Shown here piece by piece: positions 1 to 9,146 of a stretch of 54,794 nucleotides of DNA. Numbering within the stretch: position 1 is the stretch's first letter; each line of letters opens with the position of its first letter. Below the pieces are notes generated by a model. It searched no databases and was not told where the DNA came from. It saw only the letters and a program-made list of their open reading frames with translations. Source of the stretch: Planosporangium thailandense (lineage in GTDB: Bacteria > Actinomycetota > Actinomycetes > Mycobacteriales > Micromonosporaceae); assembly GCF_011947195.1 (NCBI RefSeq), contig NZ_JAATVY010000036.1, forward strand, positions 1 through 54,794. Direction: 5' to 3'. The position numbers and the translations under genes are program-made.

Positions 1-123
1 ACGCAGGCCGATGTGCCCGTTGGACAGCGCGAACACCGACTCCGACTGGGCCAGCACCCGGAGATCGAGCCCGCTTTCGCGGATCTCCCAGGGATGGCAG
101 GGAAAGGCTTCGTGCGTGATCAC
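1..123 (-). CDS. Glycoside hydrolase family 65 sugar phosphorylase, N-terminal end only
   Basis: Partial gene that runs off the left edge; only the first 41 residues are visible. A GTG start at 123 is preceded by a GGAGG ribosome binding site about 8 bases upstream. The start overlaps the stop of the HAD gene in a GTGA arrangement, so the two are translationally coupled. The peptide has the GH65 opening pattern (HPWEIRESGLDL, then ESVFALSNGHIGLR), the N-terminal beta-sandwich of maltose, trehalose and kojibiose phosphorylases. Family members split an alpha-glucoside with phosphate to give a glucose phosphate, which the neighbouring beta-phosphoglucomutase-type HAD enzyme would isomerise. The exact substrate cannot be told from this piece. 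Confidence 0.8.
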   Translation of the reverse strand, partial: MITHEAFPCHPWEIRESGLDLRVLAQSESVFALSNGHIGLR

Positions 124-626
124 GATCTCGCCTCCGGATCGGGTCGGACCAGCTCGATGAGGTCGGCGATGCCGGCCGCGGGCAGGATCTCCGCGCAGTG
201 CCGGCTCGACGACACGACCGCGCGCCGCAGTCCGGCGTCGCGCGCCGCCCGCAGGTAGCGCACCGAGCCCTCCAACGGCTTGACCCCGTCGCGGTGCGGC
301 CGCCGCGCGAACGCCTCGTCCTTGCGCGCGCTCAGCCCCTGGACCGTCTCCTTGTCGGGCGGGTCGTCCGGCCGGCCCTCGGGCAGCGTGATGTGGCGGG
401 ACGCCAGGAACGACCGGGCACCGCCCGCGCGGGGCCTGCCGTCGACGTACTCGTCGTAGTCCGCCACGTCGAACGGTCTGAACCCGTCGCCGGTGCGTCC
501 TGCGCGCCGCCGTAGGAACTCGTCGAACACCTCCTTCCACGCGGCGACGTGAACCGCCGCCGTCGGAGCGAGGACGCCGTCGAGGTCGAACAGGCATACG
601 CGCACGCCTGCGGACAGGCCGAGCAC
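120..626 (-). CDS. HAD-superfamily beta-phosphoglucomutase-like protein, C-terminally shortened
   Basis: 168 residues from a GTG start. HAD motif I is clear (FDLDGVL near residue 13) and motif II follows (AVVSSSRHCAEIL near residue 140). Relatives paired with GH65 phosphorylases are usually about 230-250 residues and continue into motif III (GKPAPDTF lysine) and motif IV (DD pair); here the reading stops about 20 residues after motif II. The last residues (DLIELVRP) look like the usual extreme C-terminus of the family, so an in-frame internal deletion of about 70 codons is my best reading. The enzyme is probably inactive, although it remains coupled to the downstream GH65 gene by a GTGA overlap. 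The start is not marked by a strong ribosome binding site. Confidence 0.7.
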   Translation of the reverse strand: MLGLSAGVRVCLFDLDGVLAPTAAVHVAAWKEVFDEFLRRRAGRTGDGFRPFDVADYDEYVDGRPRAGGARSFLASRHITLPEGRPDDPPDKETVQGLSARKDEAFARRPHRDGVKPLEGSVRYLRAARDAGLRRAVVSSSRHCAEILPAAGIADLIELVRPDPEARS

Positions 627-1068
627 TTACACCACGCTACCCGCGGTGATACGGGGCAACCAGGCCGAATAAATGACCACTCGGGTGGCCCGGACAGGCG
701 GCGTTTCAGAACCGGATACCTGGCGTGTGGCGGCATATCAGGATTGGACTTCTTGGCTTGTTCGGCAGGGGTGACCAGCGCCTCCCGAAGCTGGAGGCGG
801 AGCGTGTCCGGCAAAGAACAGGGCTCCCCCGGCCCGCGACAGAGGGCCGCCTACACCGAAGTAGCGGGTGGTTCGCCAGCTACGGGCGACACCTGGCCGA
901 GGCGCCTACCGCCCACCGAAACCTCATCGCCGAGCCTGTCTTCACGTGTGTGAACACCCGGCGGAACGGGCGCAACCTGCCGGTACACGCGTAGCGGGCG
1001 CGACGTGGCAGAGGCGGTTCATAGCGAGCCGTCGGTAGGTCGGGGACAGCGGCGGCCGCCGTCGTCTC
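627..1068. other. Intergenic region, no gene recognised
   Basis: About 440 bases between the HAD start (minus strand) and the NhaA stop (minus strand). Open frames here lack family resemblance and a consistent codon pattern. It should contain the promoter of the HAD/GH65 pair and the end of the NhaA transcript, but I see no convincing terminator or promoter motif. Confidence 0.4.
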
Positions 1069-2943
1069 CTATGCCGTGATCGTGGCGCGAGCACGGGCCG
1101 CCCGGACCGCGGCCGACAGCGCCGCGATGTCGTAGGCACCGTGGTGGCGCCGCCCGTTGACGAAGAACGTCGGCGTGCCCGAAACGCCACTCAGGTCCGC
1201 GGAGTCGACATCCTCTGCGATCCGGGCAGCGCCGGCCCGCCGTTGAAGATGGTCGCGGAACCGTTCGACGTCAAGGCCGAGGGTTTGGGCGTAGCGGATC
1301 AGGTCGGACACCGCAAGATCACCTTGATGGTCGAGGAGCAGGTCGTGCATCTGCCAGAACGCTCCCTGCTCGGCGGCGGCTTCGGCTGCCTCGGCGGCCA
1401 GTTGCGCGTGCGGGTGGACGTCGGTGAGCGGGAGGTGACGCCAGACGTACCGGACATCGCCGAAGTCGGCGAGCAGTTCACGGACGACCGGTTCCGCCTG
1501 CCCACAGTTGGGGCACTCGAAGTCGCCGTACTCGACGACGGTCACCGGCGCGTCCACGGGACCGCGCAGATGGTCGCGGTGCGGATCGACCGGTGCGGCG
1601 AGGTCGACGATCGCCTCGGCCCGCCCGGCCAGCGCCGGGATACGAAGCCGGGGTGGCAGCAGTGCGGTGACGCGGAAGATCCCCCAACCGAGGACCGACG
1701 AGCACAGCGCGGCGCCGAGAATGCCCAGCTTCGCCTCCGCGAGCTGGACGCCGTGGAACGCGAGGGTCGCGATCAGCAGGGACACGGTGAAGCCGATGCC
1801 GGCGACCGCGCCGGCGCCGGTGACGGCGGCCCATCCGACCGGCGGGCGCAGCCGGCCCCGGCTCAGCCGGGTGACCAGCCACGTGCCGCCGACGATCCCG
1901 ACCGGCTTGCCCACAACGTAGCCGACCAGGATGCCCAGTGTGATTGGTGAGGTGGCGGCGCGCGTCAGGAGGCTGCCGTTGATTGTGATCCCCGCGTTCG
2001 CCAGGGCGAACAGCGGCACGATCACGTAGCTGGCCCACGGGTGGTAGAGCAGTTGCAGCCGTTCATTCGGTGAGATCGCCGCCGCGAGTCCCAGCCGTGC
2101 CGACCGCGCCAACTGCGGCGTGGGCTGCTCACGGAACAGGCGGAAGAGGTCGCTCGCCCGTTCGAGATCGCTACGGGCGGCCGGGTAGGCGTACATCAAC
2201 AGCCCCACTGCCAGGCCGACCACGACCGGGTCGACGCCGGATTCGAGCGCCGCGACCCAGGCCGCCGCTGCGAGCGTGGCGTAGACGAGCCCGTACCGGA
2301 CGCCGCGGGCGCGTACGAGCAGTATCGCGCCAAGGATCGCAAGACCCGCCAGCAACGCCGCGATCGCGACCTGCTCGGTGTAGAAGACCGCGATTACGCC
2401 GAGTGCGACGAGGTCGTCGACGACGGTGACCGTCAGCATGAAGGCGCGCAGCCGGTCCGGGCAGCGCGGCCCGACCATCGCGAGGATTCCCAGCGCGAAC
2501 GCGGTGTCCGTCGACATCGCCGCGCCCCAGCCGAGGGCGGAGGCACGGCCGGCGTTCAGGGCCAGGTAGATGCCGACCGGGATCAGCATCCCGGCGATAC
2601 CGGCGGCCAGCGGCAACGCGAGCCGTCGCCGGTCGCGCAGTTCGCCCATGTCGAACTCGCGACGCGCCTCCAGCCCCACGGTGAAGAAGAACAACGCCAT
2701 CAACCCGCTGTTGACCCACTGGCGCAGATCTAGCGACACGCCCCAACCGCCGAGACGGACCGACAGCTGGGTGCGCCACGCCGCCTCATACGACGACGAG
2801 TCGATGTTCGCCCAGGCGAGTGCGGCCAGCGCCGCGGCGAGCAGCACCGCGGCGCCCCCGGTCTCGGCGCGCAAAAACTCGTGCAACGGCGTCTGGACAC
2901 GCCATCGCCATACAGTCCGTTCCGAGTATCTGCCGGACGCCAT
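1069..2943 (-). CDS. nhaA: Na+/H+ antiporter NhaA fused to a DsbA-like thioredoxin domain
   Basis: 624 residues. Residues 1-430 form a polytopic NhaA antiporter: the TDTAFALG helix (Asp near 146) and the paired aspartates of VVDDLVALG (near 176-177) match the ion-binding aspartates of the family. Residues about 455-620 are a DsbA/thioredoxin-fold domain with a CPNC active site near 477-480 and the cis-proline loop [13 protein letters not shown]. NhaA exchanges sodium for protons at the membrane; the attached domain suggests disulfide or redox chemistry, and this fusion is known in actinobacteria. The ATG at 2943 is chosen because GGAGAG lies about 11 bases upstream; a further in-frame ATG exists 14 codons earlier. 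The gene stands alone and ends with TAG. Confidence 0.9.
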   Translation of the reverse strand: MASGRYSERTVWRWRVQTPLHEFLRAETGGAAVLLAAALAALAWANIDSSSYEAAWRTQLSVRLGGWGVSLDLRQWVNSGLMALFFFTVGLEARREFDMGELRDRRRLALPLAAGIAGMLIPVGIYLALNAGRASALGWGAAMSTDTAFALGILAMVGPRCPDRLRAFMLTVTVVDDLVALGVIAVFYTEQVAIAALLAGLAILGAILLVRARGVRYGLVYATLAAAAWVAALESGVDPVVVGLAVGLLMYAYPAARSDLERASDLFRLFREQPTPQLARSARLGLAAAISPNERLQLLYHPWASYVIVPLFALANAGITINGSLLTRAATSPITLGILVGYVVGKPVGIVGGTWLVTRLSRGRLRPPVGWAAVTGAGAVAGIGFTVSLLIATLAFHGVQLAEAKLGILGAALCSSVLGWGIFRVTALLPPRLRIPALAGRAEAIVDLAAPVDPHRDHLRGPVDAPVTVVEYGDFECPNCGQAEPVVRELLADFGDVRYVWRHLPLTDVHPHAQLAAEAAEAAAEQGAFWQMHDLLLDHQGDLAVSDLIRYAQTLGLDVERFRDHLQRRAGAARIAEDVDSADLSGVSGTPTFFVNGRRHHGAYDIAALSAAVRAARARATITA

Positions 2944-3201
2944 GGAATGCGCTCTCTCCGGAATCGTGCGTCTGATGGCGTACACCGCCCTTGTCGTGCC
3001 GTCTCGGACCCGCTGAGGCGCGGTCCGCTCCGTGCCTGGAGGGCCGTGGGGCGGACCGCGCGGTGGTGTCGGGCGGGCTCAGACGGCGTTGCGCCCGCCG
3101 TCGACGGGGAGAGAGCCCGCCCCATCCGGCCGAGTCCTCGTCCAGGCCGACCACCTCGGCCCCGGGCCGGGCGCGGACTCGGGGTCCGCGCGCCGGGCGT
3201 G

Positions 3202-3708
3202 TCAGTCCGTCGCCCGCTTCGGGAGCTTCCACCCGGGGCGGGGGAAGTGGCAGGTGTAACCGTTGGGGAAGGTCTGCAGGTAGTTCTGGTGCTCAGGCTC
3301 GGCCTCCCAGAAGTCGCCTGCCGGGGTGACCTCGGTGACGACCTTGCCGGGCCACAGGCCCGAGGCGTCGACGTCGGCGATCGTGTCCTCGGCGACCCGC
3401 TTCTGCTCGTCGCTGGTGTAGAAGATCGCCGAGCGGTAGCTGGTGCCGATGTCGTTGCCCTGGCGGTTCTTCGTCGAGGGGTCGTGGATCTGGAAGAAGA
3501 ACTCGAGCAGCGCGCGGAAGTCGGTCTTCTCTGGGTCGTAGACGACCTCGATGGACTCCGCGTGGGTGCCGTGGTTGCGGTAGGTGGCGTTCGGGACGTC
3601 GCCGCCGCTGTACCCGACGCGCGTGGACACGACGCCGGGCTGGTGACGGAACAGTTCCTCCATGCCCCAGAAACAGCCGCCGGCGAGGATCGCCCTTTCG
3701 GTGGTCAC
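3202..3708 (-). CDS. msrA: Peptide methionine sulfoxide reductase A
   Basis: 168 residues, full length. MsrA reduces methionine-S-sulfoxide in proteins and repairs oxidative damage, with thioredoxin as reductant. The catalytic GGCFWGMEE motif is at residues 10-18 with the nucleophilic Cys, and the family signatures [12 protein letters not shown] and [16 protein letters not shown] are present. It lies 9 bases downstream of msrB on the same strand, so msrB-msrA form one transcript. Because msrB is frameshifted upstream, polarity may lower its expression. Confidence 0.95.
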   Translation of the reverse strand: MTTERAILAGGCFWGMEELFRHQPGVVSTRVGYSGGDVPNATYRNHGTHAESIEVVYDPEKTDFRALLEFFFQIHDPSTKNRQGNDIGTSYRSAIFYTSDEQKRVAEDTIADVDASGLWPGKVVTEVTPAGDFWEAEPEHQNYLQTFPNGYTCHFPRPGWKLPKRATD

Positions 3709-3717
3709 GTCGTCTCC

Positions 3718-4196
3718 TTACTTGTCGTCGGTGTCAGTGTTGGTGTCACTCGTGAACAGGGTGCGGTATTCGCCGTACCCTGCGTTCTCCAGATCGTCGA
3801 GGTGGATGAACCGCAACGACGCGGAGTTGATGCAGTAGCGCAGTCCACCCCTGTCGGGGGGACCGTCGTTGAAGACGTGGCCGAGGTGGCTGTCCCCGTG
3901 CAGCGAGCGTGCCTCAGTCCGGATCATCCCGTGGCTGGAGTCTTCGCGCTCGATGACGTTCGTCTTGGCGATCGGCTTCGTGAAGCTCGGCCAGCCGGAG
4001 TTGCTGTCGTACTTGTCGACTGATGCGAACAGCGGCTCGCCGGACACGACGTCGACGTAGATGCCGGGCTCGTGGTTGTCCCAGCGGGGTTGGCGAACGG
4101 GCGCTCGGTGCCGTCCTGCTGGGTCACGCGGTACTGCTGCGGGTCGAGCCGCGAAACGGCCTCCGGGTTCTTGTGGTATCGGGTCTGCTGGGGCAC
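3718..4196 (-). pseudogene. msrB: Peptide methionine-R-sulfoxide reductase B with a one-base frameshift
   Basis: MsrB reduces methionine-R-sulfoxide. A GTG start at 4196 has GGGAGGGGAG just upstream. The first ~36 residues ([20 protein letters not shown], then ERPFANP) are in one frame; from about 4086 the rest ([19 protein letters not shown]) is in another. Homologues read FANPYWDNHEPG, so one base of the Tyr codon is missing. The start-to-stop length is 479 bases, exactly one short of a whole number of codons. The distal part keeps the catalytic Cys in RYCINSAS. This is either a real mutation or a sequencing error; otherwise the gene is complete. Confidence 0.85.
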
Positions 4197-4683
4197 AGCT
4201 CTCCCCTCCCGGCCTTTCGGCCTGAGCTGAGGAACCAGGCGAAACGCACCTGGACCTGCGAGCATGAAGACACTCCACGGACCGGTTGTATTCCCGGCAC
4301 AAATGGACTATACAGTCCCAACCAAAGTTCGGATCCCGACCGAGGACGAACCGAGGGCATTCCACCACCGGCGGTGCCGCCCGGATCGGTTCCGCCGGGA
4401 GGCAGCAGCGGCCCTGCCGAGCAGCCGCGCCTTACGTGCAAGGATAACGGCGGTGCGCGTGGCCACGTCCGTCGTCGAGGCAGAGTGGGAAGACGGTGTG
4501 TGTTCCTCGTCGTAGATCTGGCATCCACTCGACCTCAAGACTGGACTTGAACGACCAGTTACGCCGAGTCTAGGTTCGGGTCGTCCGACTGGTGAAAGGA
4601 CTCTAGGACGCCGAGGTCTGGTGCCGCCAAAACTGGTGAACCGAATGCCGTGCAGGCGAGGACTGAATACAAGGAGGTGCCGG
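4197..4683. other. Divergent intergenic region upstream of msrB and the quinone oxidoreductase
   Basis: About 490 bases. No gene recognised. It contains a short inverted repeat, GGACT-ATAC-AGTCC at 4305-4318, that resembles a DosR-type box with two extra central bases. There are also two copies of TCTAGG about 35 bases apart near 4568-4606. Promoters for both flanking genes should lie here. Confidence 0.4.
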
Positions 4684-5661
4684 ATGAAGGCGATCGTGGT
4701 GACGGACCAGGCTGCGGGAACGGCGGGGATGACGCTGGTGGAGCGGCCCGAGCCGAAACCGGCGCTGAACGACGTCATCGTTCAGGTTCATGCGTCGGGA
4801 TTCACTCCGGGTGAGCTGACGTGGCCCTCGACCTGGACCGATCGCCTCGGCCGTGACCGGACGCCGTCGATCCCTGGGCACGAGCTGGCCGGAGTGGTCA
4901 CCGCCCTCGGCTATGGCACGACGGGGCTGTCGGTGGGACAGCGGGTGTTCGGCCTCACGGACTGGCATCGCGACGGCACCCTGGCGGAGTATGTGGCTGT
5001 CGAGGCACGCAACCTCGCGCCGCTGCCGGGCGACGTCGACTTCACGGTGGGCGCGAGCCTGCCGATCTCGGGCCTGACCGCGTGGCAGGGACTGTTCGGG
5101 CACGGCCGCCTTCAGGCGGGGCAGAGCGTCCTCGTGCACGGTGCGGCCGGCGGAGTCGGGTCCATGGTGAAACAGCTCGCACGCGAGGCCGGCGCCTACG
5201 TCATCGGCACCGGACGCCCTGCCGACCGTCAGACGGCGCTCGACTTCGGCGCGAAGGAGTTCGTCGACCTCGAGAACGACGCCCTGGAAGACGTCGGCGA
5301 AGTCGATCTGGTTTTCGATGTCATCGGCGGCGACATCGGGAACCGGTCCGCGGGTCTGGTTCGAACCGGAGGAACGCTGGTGACCATCGCCGGGCCGCCG
5401 GAGGCGTGGCCCGCCAACGGCCTGGCGGTCGACTTCGTCGTCGTGCCCGATCGCGCTCAACTGAGCGAGGTCGTCCGGCGAGTGCGGGACGGAGGACTGC
5501 GGACAATCATCGGCAAAGTCGCGGCCCTCGACGACGCCGTCGCCGCCTTCAACCCGACCGAGCGGATCAAGGGAAAGACGATCGTCCGCGTTCGTCCATT
5601 GCTAGATCCTCCCTTCGGACCGGTCGCTCACGAACCTGTCGAACCGGATGGTGTCATCTGA
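4684..5661 (+). CDS. NADP-dependent zinc-free quinone oxidoreductase (MDR family)
   Basis: 325 residues. An exceptionally strong ribosome binding site (AAGGAGGTG, 4671-4679) fixes the ATG at 4684. The N-terminal GroES-like domain includes IPGHELAGVV near residue 62, and the Rossmann domain carries the AAGGVGSM dinucleotide-binding loop. The catalytic zinc-ligand pattern of classical alcohol dehydrogenases is absent, so it belongs with quinone/enone reductases that use NADPH. It stands alone, facing away from msrBA, and may be part of an oxidative-stress response. The true substrate is unknown. Confidence 0.85.
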   Translation: MKAIVVTDQAAGTAGMTLVERPEPKPALNDVIVQVHASGFTPGELTWPSTWTDRLGRDRTPSIPGHELAGVVTALGYGTTGLSVGQRVFGLTDWHRDGTLAEYVAVEARNLAPLPGDVDFTVGASLPISGLTAWQGLFGHGRLQAGQSVLVHGAAGGVGSMVKQLAREAGAYVIGTGRPADRQTALDFGAKEFVDLENDALEDVGEVDLVFDVIGGDIGNRSAGLVRTGGTLVTIAGPPEAWPANGLAVDFVVVPDRAQLSEVVRRVRDGGLRTIIGKVAALDDAVAAFNPTERIKGKTIVRVRPLLDPPFGPVAHEPVEPDGVI

Positions 5662-5832
5662 GTATCAGCAAGCCCATACACCCGACGCCTACCCCCCGAA
5701 ACGGGTGGTCGGTCGTTCATCGGCGCTGGCGAGTTGCCCATGCCTGACCCGACCATGAAGACGCGCTCATCGCGGCAAATCAGGGCGGGTGTTCAGCACG
5801 TTGAGCCTGGAGTTATGCGATTCGGCGATGTT

Positions 5833-8736
5833 TCAGCGGTGCGTTGCCGACCGGGATCGTCGGTCGTCTTGATCTTCGTTGGGGGACGCTGGCTGTGGGG
5901 CCTGGTCGTTCTCGTCGGGTGTGATCGTCTCCAGCGCGTCGCGGAGGGCGGCGCGTGAGGTGATGCCGAGCTTGGGGAAGATCCGGTGCAGGTGGGCACC
6001 CACCGTGCGGTGGGACAGGAACAGCTTCTGGCCGATCTGTTTGTTGGTCAGGCCGGTGGCGGCCAGCGTGGCGATCTGTCGTTCCTGCGCGGTCAGTGTG
6101 GCCGAGCGGGTGTCGGGTCGTGCGGTGGTGGCGATCCCGGTGGCGCGTAGTTCGTTCTGGGCCCGTACGGCCCATGGCCGGGCACCGAGCCGGTTGAGGG
6201 TGTCCAGGGCGGCGCGTAGGTGCAGGCGGGCGCGGGTGGTGTCGCGGGTGCGGCGCAGCCATCGTCCGTAGGCGAGCTGGGTGCGGGCCTGTTCGAACGG
6301 CCACCGGTCGGCCTCGGGTACGGACAGGGCGGCCTCGAACAGCGGGCCGGCTTCGTCGTCGGGAGCGGCCCCGGCTGCGGCCGCGGCGGTGATGAGGGCC
6401 CGGCGGGAGGAGATGCGGTCGATGCCGGCCTGCTGGGCGGCGGCGACGTGGGCACGTGCCTCCGCTATCCGCCCGGTGTGGACGGCCGCTGCGACCAGGT
6501 TCATGACCACCCAACGGCCGGGAGCGCTGGACGGGGGTGTGCCGGGCGGGGTGATCCGTGCCGCCTGGGCGTAGGCGTCCTCATAGTCTCCGCGGGCCAG
6601 GGACGCGATGGTGCGCGCGTACCAGGCAAACTCCTGCGTCAGCACGATACCGCGGGGCGCCGCCCAGGTGGTGACCTCGTCGGTCAGGGTCACGGCGAGG
6701 TCCACATCGCCGCGGCTGGCCGCGATGAACGCCAACAGGCAGCAAAGCTGCCCGTGGAGAAGGTGGTAGCCATGGGTGGCTGCCAGATCCAGCCCCTCCC
6801 GCGCCAGGTTCTCGGCCTCGTCCCACTGCCCGTGTTGATAGGAGTCGGCACCGAGCAGCAGCAACCCGGAAACGACCATGGCGATCGCACCGCCGTCGCG
6901 TTCTCGTTCGATCATGCGCCGGACCAGGTGGCGATAGTCGGACAGGGCGTCCACCCACAGGGCCGCGTAGGCCAGGGGGACGAGCTGCCAGGCTGCCGCG
7001 TCGGCGGGCAGGGCGCCGAAAGCGCGGGCGAGGCGCTCCCCGACCGGGCTGGGTGCGCAGGCCGGGTCGGTGAACGTGTCGTAGCACAGCCGCAGGGGCG
7101 TCACCCCCTCCGGGTCGAGCCGTGCCAGCGCGCTCCCGAGGAGTTTCCACGACTCCGGCCGGTCGCCGTAGATGCAAACCAACACCAGCGCGTACAGGGC
7201 GTCGGTGTCCCAGTCGCTGTTGGCCTGGTCGGTGTCGGCGCTGTCGTCGAGCGCCCGGGCCAGGAGATGGTACGCGGCATTGATGTCTCCCTCACCGTGC
7301 GCGAGGTAGACCGCCGTGATGCCGTCGATGATCGATTCGGCCGGAGCGGCCTGCTCCTGCTGGGCGTCGGCCAACAGCCGGGTCGCCCGGCCCATCGGAC
7401 CGGTCCTGCTGGCGATGAATGCAGCCTCGACCAGCCGGCGGGACCGGTCGGCCGGGTGCGGGCTGAGTTCACCGGCGCGCACGAGCGCGGTCACCGCGGC
7501 GGACGCGCCGCCGCGCCGTGAGGCGGGTAGCGCCGCCTCCTCCAGCGCCCGGGCTACCTTCTCGTCGGGTCCGGTCGCGGCTTCGGCCAGGTGCCACGCC
7601 TGGCGCCCCGGGTCGCCGGCCAGGGTGGCGGCCAGGGCCTGGTGCGCCGCTCGGCGTTCACTGGGCAACGATGTCTGCACGATCGCCGAGCGGATCAGCG
7701 GGTGGCGGAACGCCAGGTGGCCCTCGTGTGCATCCGTGCGAATGAGGTTGGCCCGTTGCGCGGGGGCAAGGTCGTCGACGTCCGCGCTGCCCTGCGTCGC
7801 CGACCGGATCGTGGCCAGGCTCGCATCAGGCTCCAACGCGGCCAGCAGCAACACCTGTCGGGTGGCTGCGGGCAGGGCGTGCATCCCGGCGGCGAAGGCG
7901 ACCTCCAGCCGCCGGTTCAGGGGCAGGAATTCGGGCAGCGGGTCCTGGCCGGAGCGCTGCCGGTCGGTCAGCGCCGCGGTCAGTTCCCGCAGCGCGAGCG
8001 GGTTGCCGGTAGCCTCATCGAGCAGCCGCTGTCGTACCGCGGGTGCCAGGTCTGGGTGCCGGGTGTCCAGCAGGGTGGCCGCCGGCTGCTCGCCGAGCGG
8101 GCTGATCTCCCGTTCGGGCAGCCGGACCTGGTCGAAGAAGCCGCCGGCACCGGTGCGGGCGGCGGCCAGGAACACGATCGGGTCAGCGCCGATGCGACGG
8201 GCGGCGAACGCCAGGACGGTGGCGCTGGCGCGGTCGATCCACGGCACGTCGTCGACGATCAGCAGCAGCGGACGTTCGGCGGCGACCGTGCGGAGCAGGG
8301 CCAGCACGGCCGTGATGACCAGCGGGTCCGGTGACGGTCCCGGTGCGAGGTCGAAGACCTGGTTGAGGGCGTCGCGATGGTGGCCGGCCAGCCGATCGGT
8401 ACGTTCGTGTAGCGGGTAGAGCAGCTGGTGCAGTGCCGAGAAGCTGATCTCGGCCTCGAACTCCACGCCGGAGGCGCGTAGCACCCGCATGCCGACGGCT
8501 GTGGCCCGCGCTGCGGCGGCGTCCAGCAGCGCGGTCTTACCCACTCCGGGATCGCCGCGCAGCAGTAGGCCGGGGCCGACCCGGCCGTGCCCCCCGAGCA
8601 GCGAATCGATCAATTCCAGCTCGGCCGTGCGCCCCACGAGATCGACTACGTGCCGTGATGTCTCCAGTTGCCCGGGCTGGTGGTCTTCGTCGGAAAGACT
8701 CTGATCGATGGGCCAGGAAGAGCATGCACTGGTCAC
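5833..8736 (-). CDS. LAL-type LuxR-family ATPase transcriptional regulator
   Basis: 967 residues, the usual size for large ATP-binding LuxR (LAL) regulators. Walker A GDPGVGKTAL is at 61-70, followed by a Walker B-like LLLIVDDVPWID. A long helical/TPR-like middle follows. The C-terminus is a LuxR helix-turn-helix (LTAQERQIATLAATGLTNKQ, then HRTVGAHLHRIF). LAL proteins couple ATP binding and small-molecule sensing to activation of transcription; the target here is not obvious. It faces the quinone oxidoreductase (convergent) and is divergent from the NADH dehydrogenase-like gene. A decayed partial copy lies at 13.1-13.5 kb. Confidence 0.92.
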   Translation of the reverse strand: MTSACSSWPIDQSLSDEDHQPGQLETSRHVVDLVGRTAELELIDSLLGGHGRVGPGLLLRGDPGVGKTALLDAAAARATAVGMRVLRASGVEFEAEISFSALHQLLYPLHERTDRLAGHHRDALNQVFDLAPGPSPDPLVITAVLALLRTVAAERPLLLIVDDVPWIDRASATVLAFAARRIGADPIVFLAAARTGAGGFFDQVRLPEREISPLGEQPAATLLDTRHPDLAPAVRQRLLDEATGNPLALRELTAALTDRQRSGQDPLPEFLPLNRRLEVAFAAGMHALPAATRQVLLLAALEPDASLATIRSATQGSADVDDLAPAQRANLIRTDAHEGHLAFRHPLIRSAIVQTSLPSERRAAHQALAATLAGDPGRQAWHLAEAATGPDEKVARALEEAALPASRRGGASAAVTALVRAGELSPHPADRSRRLVEAAFIASRTGPMGRATRLLADAQQEQAAPAESIIDGITAVYLAHGEGDINAAYHLLARALDDSADTDQANSDWDTDALYALVLVCIYGDRPESWKLLGSALARLDPEGVTPLRLCYDTFTDPACAPSPVGERLARAFGALPADAAAWQLVPLAYAALWVDALSDYRHLVRRMIERERDGGAIAMVVSGLLLLGADSYQHGQWDEAENLAREGLDLAATHGYHLLHGQLCCLLAFIAASRGDVDLAVTLTDEVTTWAAPRGIVLTQEFAWYARTIASLARGDYEDAYAQAARITPPGTPPSSAPGRWVVMNLVAAAVHTGRIAEARAHVAAAQQAGIDRISSRRALITAAAAAGAAPDDEAGPLFEAALSVPEADRWPFEQARTQLAYGRWLRRTRDTTRARLHLRAALDTLNRLGARPWAVRAQNELRATGIATTARPDTRSATLTAQERQIATLAATGLTNKQIGQKLFLSHRTVGAHLHRIFPKLGITSRAALRDALETITPDENDQAPQPASPNEDQDDRRSRSATHR

Positions 8737-9146
8737 CGCGGGAGGATCTCCATGTTTTGCGGCCGTCGTGGTCCCTGAGCAGCCGATTCTCTCTCTGCCG
8801 GAGCCTGCTACACAGCGTACCCGTGCCTCCGCCGAGCCGACCAGGCCAGCGGTGCGCCATGGAGGGTCCTTGCACTCTCCGTAGCCACATGGGCATGAGC
8901 CGCCTCACACAGCCGTGATCAGTTAGCGGATACGCGACACGGCCGCACCGCGCGCTACCGGACTCCCCGGCGACACACTCATCTCGGCATGTCCGTGTAT
9001 CCACCGCGCGCACCCGGCGCGTATCGGGAAGCGGCCGGCGACGACGGGAAACGACCGGGTCGGCGCGCCACATTTGCCGGTTGCCGAGGGCCCAGCCGGG
9101 TAGCGGTTGAACGGTCGCCGAACGCAGACAGGCAGGGGGACGTGAC
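8737..9146. other. Divergent intergenic region, LAL regulator / NADH dehydrogenase
   Basis: About 410 bases without a gene. The first ~100 bases (8737-8840) closely resemble the sequence upstream of the decayed LAL copy (13520-13625), showing that the duplication carried its upstream region along. The segment 8880-9130 shows nothing I can name. Confidence 0.5.

Noticed and set aside
1141..1950. 269-residue plus-strand frame
   Set aside because: Antisense shadow of the NhaA-DsbA gene; no family pattern and no ribosome binding site.
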